Below, piece after piece: positions 6,344 to 9,652 of a stretch of DNA of 9,652 nt. Under the pieces are notes generated by a model. That model had not been told where the DNA came from and made no database searches. It saw only the letters and a list, made by a program, of their open reading frames with translations. The position numbers and the translations under genes were made by a program. Source of the DNA: Aromatoleum sp. (lineage in GTDB: Bacteria > Pseudomonadota > Gammaproteobacteria > Burkholderiales > Casimicrobiaceae); NCBI GenBank assembly GCA_010365205.1, contig JAAFGU010000075.1:1-9652 (forward strand). Direction: 5' to 3'. Numbering within the stretch: position 1 is the stretch's first letter; every line of letters begins with the position of its first letter.

Positions 6344-7324
6344 ATGAACCCGGAGCAGCAACGGACCTCGACGGCGAGCGGCGATCTTCGTGTCGTCGCG
6401 GTGACGGTCGCGTACTCCGAGGAGCGCGACCCTCTCGCTGCACTCGAGCGGCTCGCCCCGTTCGTCGACCATGTGATTCTCGTCGACAACACGGCAAGCG
6501 GTCACCCGAAACTGGCGGGCCGCGGTTCCCATGAGCGATTGACGATCCTCGCGAACGCGAACAAAGGAGGTCTCGCGGGAGCCTACAACGCGGCGCTCGA
6601 CCGCGTGCGCGCCGCCCACCCGAACGCGACGCACGTCCTGTTTCTGGACGACGACACCGACACCAGCGCGGTCGCGTCGTTGCTCGGATCCGCGGCCATC
6701 CGCCAATGGGCGGCACGCGACGATGTGGCGGCCACGGCGCCCGCCTATGTCGACCGCGCGACCGGGATACGTTTGGCTCCGATCCGGCTGTCGCGTTTCC
6801 GCTACCGCGTATTGTCGCGGCATCTTCAGGAGCCGACCGAGGTGGCCTTTCTGATCAACTCGATGTCGCTCTGGCGGGTCGGCGCGCTGAGGCGCATCGG
6901 ACCCTACGATGAGCGGCTTGCCGTCGATCATATCGATACCGACTACTGCCTCCGCGCCGGCATCCTGGGGTACAAGCTGATGTTGATCCCTGCCCTCACG
7001 TTCGAGCATTCCATCGGCAGGCGCCGAAAGTACGAACTGTTCGGACGAACGCTGCAGTCGGGCGGACACAGCCCGGCGCGCCGGGAAATGATCGGCCGCA
7101 ATACCGCCGTTCTGGCCATGCGTTACGGGCAAAGATATCCGGCGTTCGCGATGCTCTGCCTGACGCGGCTGTTCTACGAATGCCTGGGCATCGTCATAGC
7201 CGAGGATCGACGGACCCCGAAGCTTTGGTCCCTGGCGAAGGGCGCTTTCTGCGGCGCCTTGATCCGCCCATCCGCCGGCTCCGGCGACGTGACCACGGGA
7301 ACTCGCGGCGACACAAACTCATGA
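6344..7324 (+). CDS. Glycosyltransferase family 2 protein, rhamnosyltransferase-like
   Basis: This is a 326-residue GT-A fold glycosyltransferase, likely adding a sugar to a lipid-linked glycan at the cytoplasmic face of the inner membrane during polysaccharide or O-antigen synthesis. The N-terminal half shows AVTVAY, ILVDNTASGH and NKGGLAGAYNAALDRV (nucleotide-sugar binding). FLDDDTD follows, with the DxD-type metal site at 102-106. The acceptor half has FLINSMSLWRVGALRRIGPYD and VDHIDTDYCLRAG (194-205), where the acidic D198/D200 pair occupies the place of the catalytic base, then a His in TFEHSIGRR. This layout, with SM/SG before an I-G-x-(F/Y)-D motif and an HID/YVD-type motif, is typical of rhamnosyltransferases of the RfbF/WbbL type. 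The exact sugar cannot be read from sequence. The C-terminal 40 residues may be a membrane-associated amphipathic segment (MLCLTRLFYECLGIVIA). No Shine-Dalgarno is visible at ATG 6344; the conserved core begins about 17 residues in, so a slightly different start is possible. Confidence 0.92.
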   Translation: MNPEQQRTSTASGDLRVVAVTVAYSEERDPLAALERLAPFVDHVILVDNTASGHPKLAGRGSHERLTILANANKGGLAGAYNAALDRVRAAHPNATHVLFLDDDTDTSAVASLLGSAAIRQWAARDDVAATAPAYVDRATGIRLAPIRLSRFRYRVLSRHLQEPTEVAFLINSMSLWRVGALRRIGPYDERLAVDHIDTDYCLRAGILGYKLMLIPALTFEHSIGRRRKYELFGRTLQSGGHSPARREMIGRNTAVLAMRYGQRYPAFAMLCLTRLFYECLGIVIAEDRRTPKLWSLAKGAFCGALIRPSAGSGDVTTGTRGDTNS

Positions 7325-7332
7325 TGTGGCCG

Positions 7333-7360
7333 TCCGTTCGACCGATCTGGCCCGAACGGA
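7333..7360. terminator. Perfect 8-bp inverted repeat between convergent glycosyltransferase genes, possible terminator
   Basis: TCCGTTCG (7333-7340) and CGAACGGA (7353-7360) are exact reverse complements around a 12-base loop, starting eight bases after the stop of the plus-strand glycosyltransferase and 85 bases from the stop of the minus-strand one. The position suits a transcript end for either or both genes. Neither side has a T tract, so it is not a classical intrinsic terminator; it could be a 3'-end stabilising hairpin or a coincidence. The remaining spacer bases to 7445 show nothing else I can name. Confidence 0.4.
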
Positions 7361-7445
7361 ACCGTGGATGCGGGCGACTCTTCGCTTCGGCAGGCGCGGG
7401 AGCGGGCCGAAGGCGCGAGTCACCCAACGTCGGCCAACCAATCTT

Positions 7446-9652
7446 TCACGGCGCCCTCCTCTGCGGAGCGAGTGCCAGCAGTTCCGTCAGAGCCACCTTC
7501 GCAACCTCGCGCGAGAAATGGCGGCGGATGTTGTCGCGACCGCCGGCGGCGAGCTTGTGCCAAAGCGTCGCATCGCGGTACACGCGGACGACGGCCTCGG
7601 CGAATGCCCCTGCATCGTCGGCAATCAGAACGTCCTCCTCCGGGTTGAGGTGCATCCCTTCCATGGCCGCCGTCGTCGCGACAACCGGCAAGCCGTAGCT
7701 CATCGCGAGATTGACCTTGCCCTTGACTCCCGCGCCGTAGCGCAATGGCGCGATCGACACGCGGGCGCCGGTGAAGAAGGGGTCCACGTCCGGCACGTAC
7801 CCGGTGACGACAAAATCCGGCGCGCAGAGCGCCCTGACCGATTCCGGCACGTCGCTGCCGATGATCGTGGTCGTGACGCCGGGAAGTCGTTCCCGCAGCA
7901 GCGGGAGCACCTCTCGGGCGTACCACAGCACCGCGTCGGCGTTCGGCGCGTGCTGGAATCCGCCGATGAACAGCAGGCCTTCGCGCTCGGCGAACGGCCT
8001 TCCCGCGGTATTGGGCTCGTGGATGTTGGAGACGATCATGACGCGTGCCGCCGGGGCGAGTTCCGCGAGCAGCGCCTGCTCGACGGGCGAGACGACCAGC
8101 GTCACGTCCGCGTGCTCGACGAGCTCGAGCTCGCTGTCGCGATTCGACTGCGCGGCGGCTTGCGCCACCGCGCCGCCGACAAGTTCCGCCTGGCGCGCCT
8201 CGCGCAGGAAATGCAGATCGACGGTGTCGAACACGACCAGCGCCTGCGGCGCAAACTCGCGGACGGCGGCAAGATGCCTGGCCGCCACGTAATGGCGTGA
8301 CAGCACGACGACATCGAACTCCGCCCCTCGATCGGCGAGGAAAGCTGCGATCGATTTCGGATACGGGTGAAACAGGACCTCGACCCCTGCCTGCTGCAGA
8401 TCCCGCGCGTAAGGCAACCGGTACTCGAGACGGTCGGCGACGTACGTCACCTTGCAGCGAAGTTCGCCAAGGAGTTCGAGAATCCCTCGCATGCGAAGTG
8501 ACCCCGAATCCTGATCTGGCGTCAGCAGCCGGGCATCGACCACGAGCACGCGCAGCCCCGTCCGGCGGTCGCGCTCCGCTCCGGGGCGGCCGCGCGGCGG
8601 GATCACCGCCAGCACTGCCTCCCACTTCTCCGCGAATTTGGCGCGATTGATGGCCTGGTAACGCTTGACGCCCGTCGCCTCGTCGGTGCCCGCGGTCCGG
8701 CCTTCGAAATGCACGACGGTGGCCAGCGGCTGATAGTAGACCTTGCGCCCCGCCGCGCGCACGGCAAACGCGAGATCGGTGTCCTCGTAGTACGCCGGCG
8801 CGTACCGCGGGTCGAAGCCGCCGAGCGAACGAAACAGAGCCGCCGTGATCGCGAGGCATGCGCCCGAGCAGTAGTCGACCTCGCGCAGATAGTTGAACTC
8901 GGGTCGATGCGGATCCTCCCCGCGACCGACGTTCCGGGCCGCGCCGTCGCGCCCCACGATGCCACCCGCCTCCTGCAGCCGCCCGTCGGGGTAGACCAGC
9001 TTGGCGCCGACCAGACCGGCGTCCGGTCGCAACGCGAACGTGACGAGTAACGCGTCGAGCCAGCCCGGCCCGACGATGGTGTCGTTGTTCAGGAAAATCA
9101 GGTAGTCGCCGCGCGCCAATTCGGCTCCGCGGTTGCAGCTGCCGACGAATCCGATGTTCGCGTCGTTGCGCTCGAAACGCACGCCGGTGACCTCACGCAA
9201 TGTCTCCGCAGCGGGCTTCGGCGAAGCATCATCGACGATGATCACCTCGTAGCATCCGCGCGGCGTGTGCGCGGCGACGCTCTTGAGACAGGTGAAGGTC
9301 AGCAACGGGTTGCCGAATACCGGAATGACGATCGTCGCGCGCGGTATGCCCTCTGCCGAGGGAATCGCAAGCGGCGCGATCGCCGTCTCGGCCCGCGCGC
9401 GCGTTCCGGTCCGCATTCGGAAGCCGTGATGGCGCGCGATCTTCGCGCGGACGGCCTGGTAGAGCGCCGCGGGCCCTTCGTCGCGGAGAATGCGCCAGGC
9501 GCGTCCGGTGCGCATTGTCACCGGCGCCAGCCGCTGCCACGCCGTCTGGCGTCGCACATACTTCAGCGTGAGGCGTTGCGGAGCGCTGAGTTGCTTCGTC
9601 CCCGGCTCCGCCGCGGGCGCCCGCGACGTGACCGCGCCGAGAGCACCGAGCC
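7446..9652 (-). CDS. Two-domain glycosyltransferase (GT2 + GT4), 5' end beyond the right edge or GTG start at 9557
   Basis: The frame ends at TGA 7448-7446 and is open to the right edge. A GTG at 9557 gives 703 residues (numbering used here), but it lacks a Shine-Dalgarno and 31 further codons upstream remain open, so the protein may be longer. Residues about 73-290 are a GT2 domain: ATIVIPVFGNP, VIIVDDASP, NIGFVGSCNRG, IFLNNDT (metal-site region, 157-160), GGFDPRYAPAYYEDTDLAFAVR (shown in part: YEDTD at 257-261, catalytic acidic residues) and a VVHFEG end. Residues about 336-695 are a GT-B, GT4-like domain: VLVVDARLLTPDQDSG, FIGGFQHAPNADAVLW (530-545), GSDVPESV, VTGYVPDVDPFF, APLRYGAGVKGKVN (603-616, basic diphosphate-binding K612/K614) and AMEGM. 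Together they suggest an enzyme adding two sugars in sequence to a surface glycan. The gene is convergent with the rhamnosyltransferase-like gene and likely belongs to a polysaccharide cluster continuing to the right. Confidence 0.9.
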   Translation of the reverse strand, partial: LGALGAVTSRAPAAEPGTKQLSAPQRLTLKYVRRQTAWQRLAPVTMRTGRAWRILRDEGPAALYQAVRAKIARHHGFRMRTGTRARAETAIAPLAIPSAEGIPRATIVIPVFGNPLLTFTCLKSVAAHTPRGCYEVIIVDDASPKPAAETLREVTGVRFERNDANIGFVGSCNRGAELARGDYLIFLNNDTIVGPGWLDALLVTFALRPDAGLVGAKLVYPDGRLQEAGGIVGRDGAARNVGRGEDPHRPEFNYLREVDYCSGACLAITAALFRSLGGFDPRYAPAYYEDTDLAFAVRAAGRKVYYQPLATVVHFEGRTAGTDEATGVKRYQAINRAKFAEKWEAVLAVIPPRGRPGAERDRRTGLRVLVVDARLLTPDQDSGSLRMRGILELLGELRCKVTYVADRLEYRLPYARDLQQAGVEVLFHPYPKSIAAFLADRGAEFDVVVLSRHYVAARHLAAVREFAPQALVVFDTVDLHFLREARQAELVGGAVAQAAAQSNRDSELELVEHADVTLVVSPVEQALLAELAPAARVMIVSNIHEPNTAGRPFAEREGLLFIGGFQHAPNADAVLWYAREVLPLLRERLPGVTTTIIGSDVPESVRALCAPDFVVTGYVPDVDPFFTGARVSIAPLRYGAGVKGKVNLAMSYGLPVVATTAAMEGMHLNPEEDVLIADDAGAFAEAVVRVYRDATLWHKLAAGGRDNIRRHFSREVAKVALTELLALAPQRRAP

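Noticed and set aside
7326..8300. A 324-codon plus-strand frame after the rhamnosyltransferase-like gene
   Set aside because: It lies opposite the GT4 domain, whose motifs are unmistakable; the product is Arg/His-rich and looks like an antisense shadow.
1..9652. CRISPR arrays, insertion sequences, tRNA or rRNA genes, attachment sites
   Set aside because: I saw no regularly spaced DNA repeats, no transposase-like protein, no tRNA-like cloverleaf and no rRNA segment; base composition looks even across the window.

Overview
The window is strongly GC-rich DNA with densely packed genes and GC-ending codons. The thiS-thiG genes followed closely by trmB, the short spacers and the TAAAAT element just ahead of thiG suggest a betaproteobacterium (Burkholderiales, Rhodocyclales or a relative). 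This is an inference from gene order and protein style; no rRNA or other lineage marker is present. Every gap between genes is under 150 bases.

Left part (1-3688): two exported proteins with a small protein between them. On the minus strand, running off the left edge, is a gene for a signal-peptide protein with seven consecutive 42-residue kinesin-light-chain-type TPR repeats. Divergent from it, across a 46-base spacer, lie an 87-residue protein of unknown function with a strong ribosome binding site and a secreted zinc metallopeptidase of the metzincin (reprolysin-like) type with HEXXHXXGXXH and a Met-turn.

Middle (3733-6201): a compact plus-strand run of thiS (sulfur carrier), thiG (thiazole synthase), an unrecognised exported four-cysteine protein, and trmB (tRNA m7G46 methyltransferase). 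The last three are joined by 1-base and 4-base overlaps, so they look translationally coupled. ThiS and ThiG work together in building the thiazole half of thiamine; the other two have no obvious link to that pathway.

Right part (6344-9652): two convergent glycosyltransferase genes, which probably mark the edge of a surface polysaccharide or O-antigen cluster. One is a single-domain GT2 enzyme resembling rhamnosyltransferases. The other is a GT2-GT4 two-domain enzyme whose reading frame is still open at the right edge. A perfect 8-bp inverted repeat lies between them.

Most of the window is ordinary chromosome. The parts most worth a second look are the truncated exported TPR protein beside the secreted metallopeptidase and small protein, and the unknown exported protein embedded between thiG and trmB.
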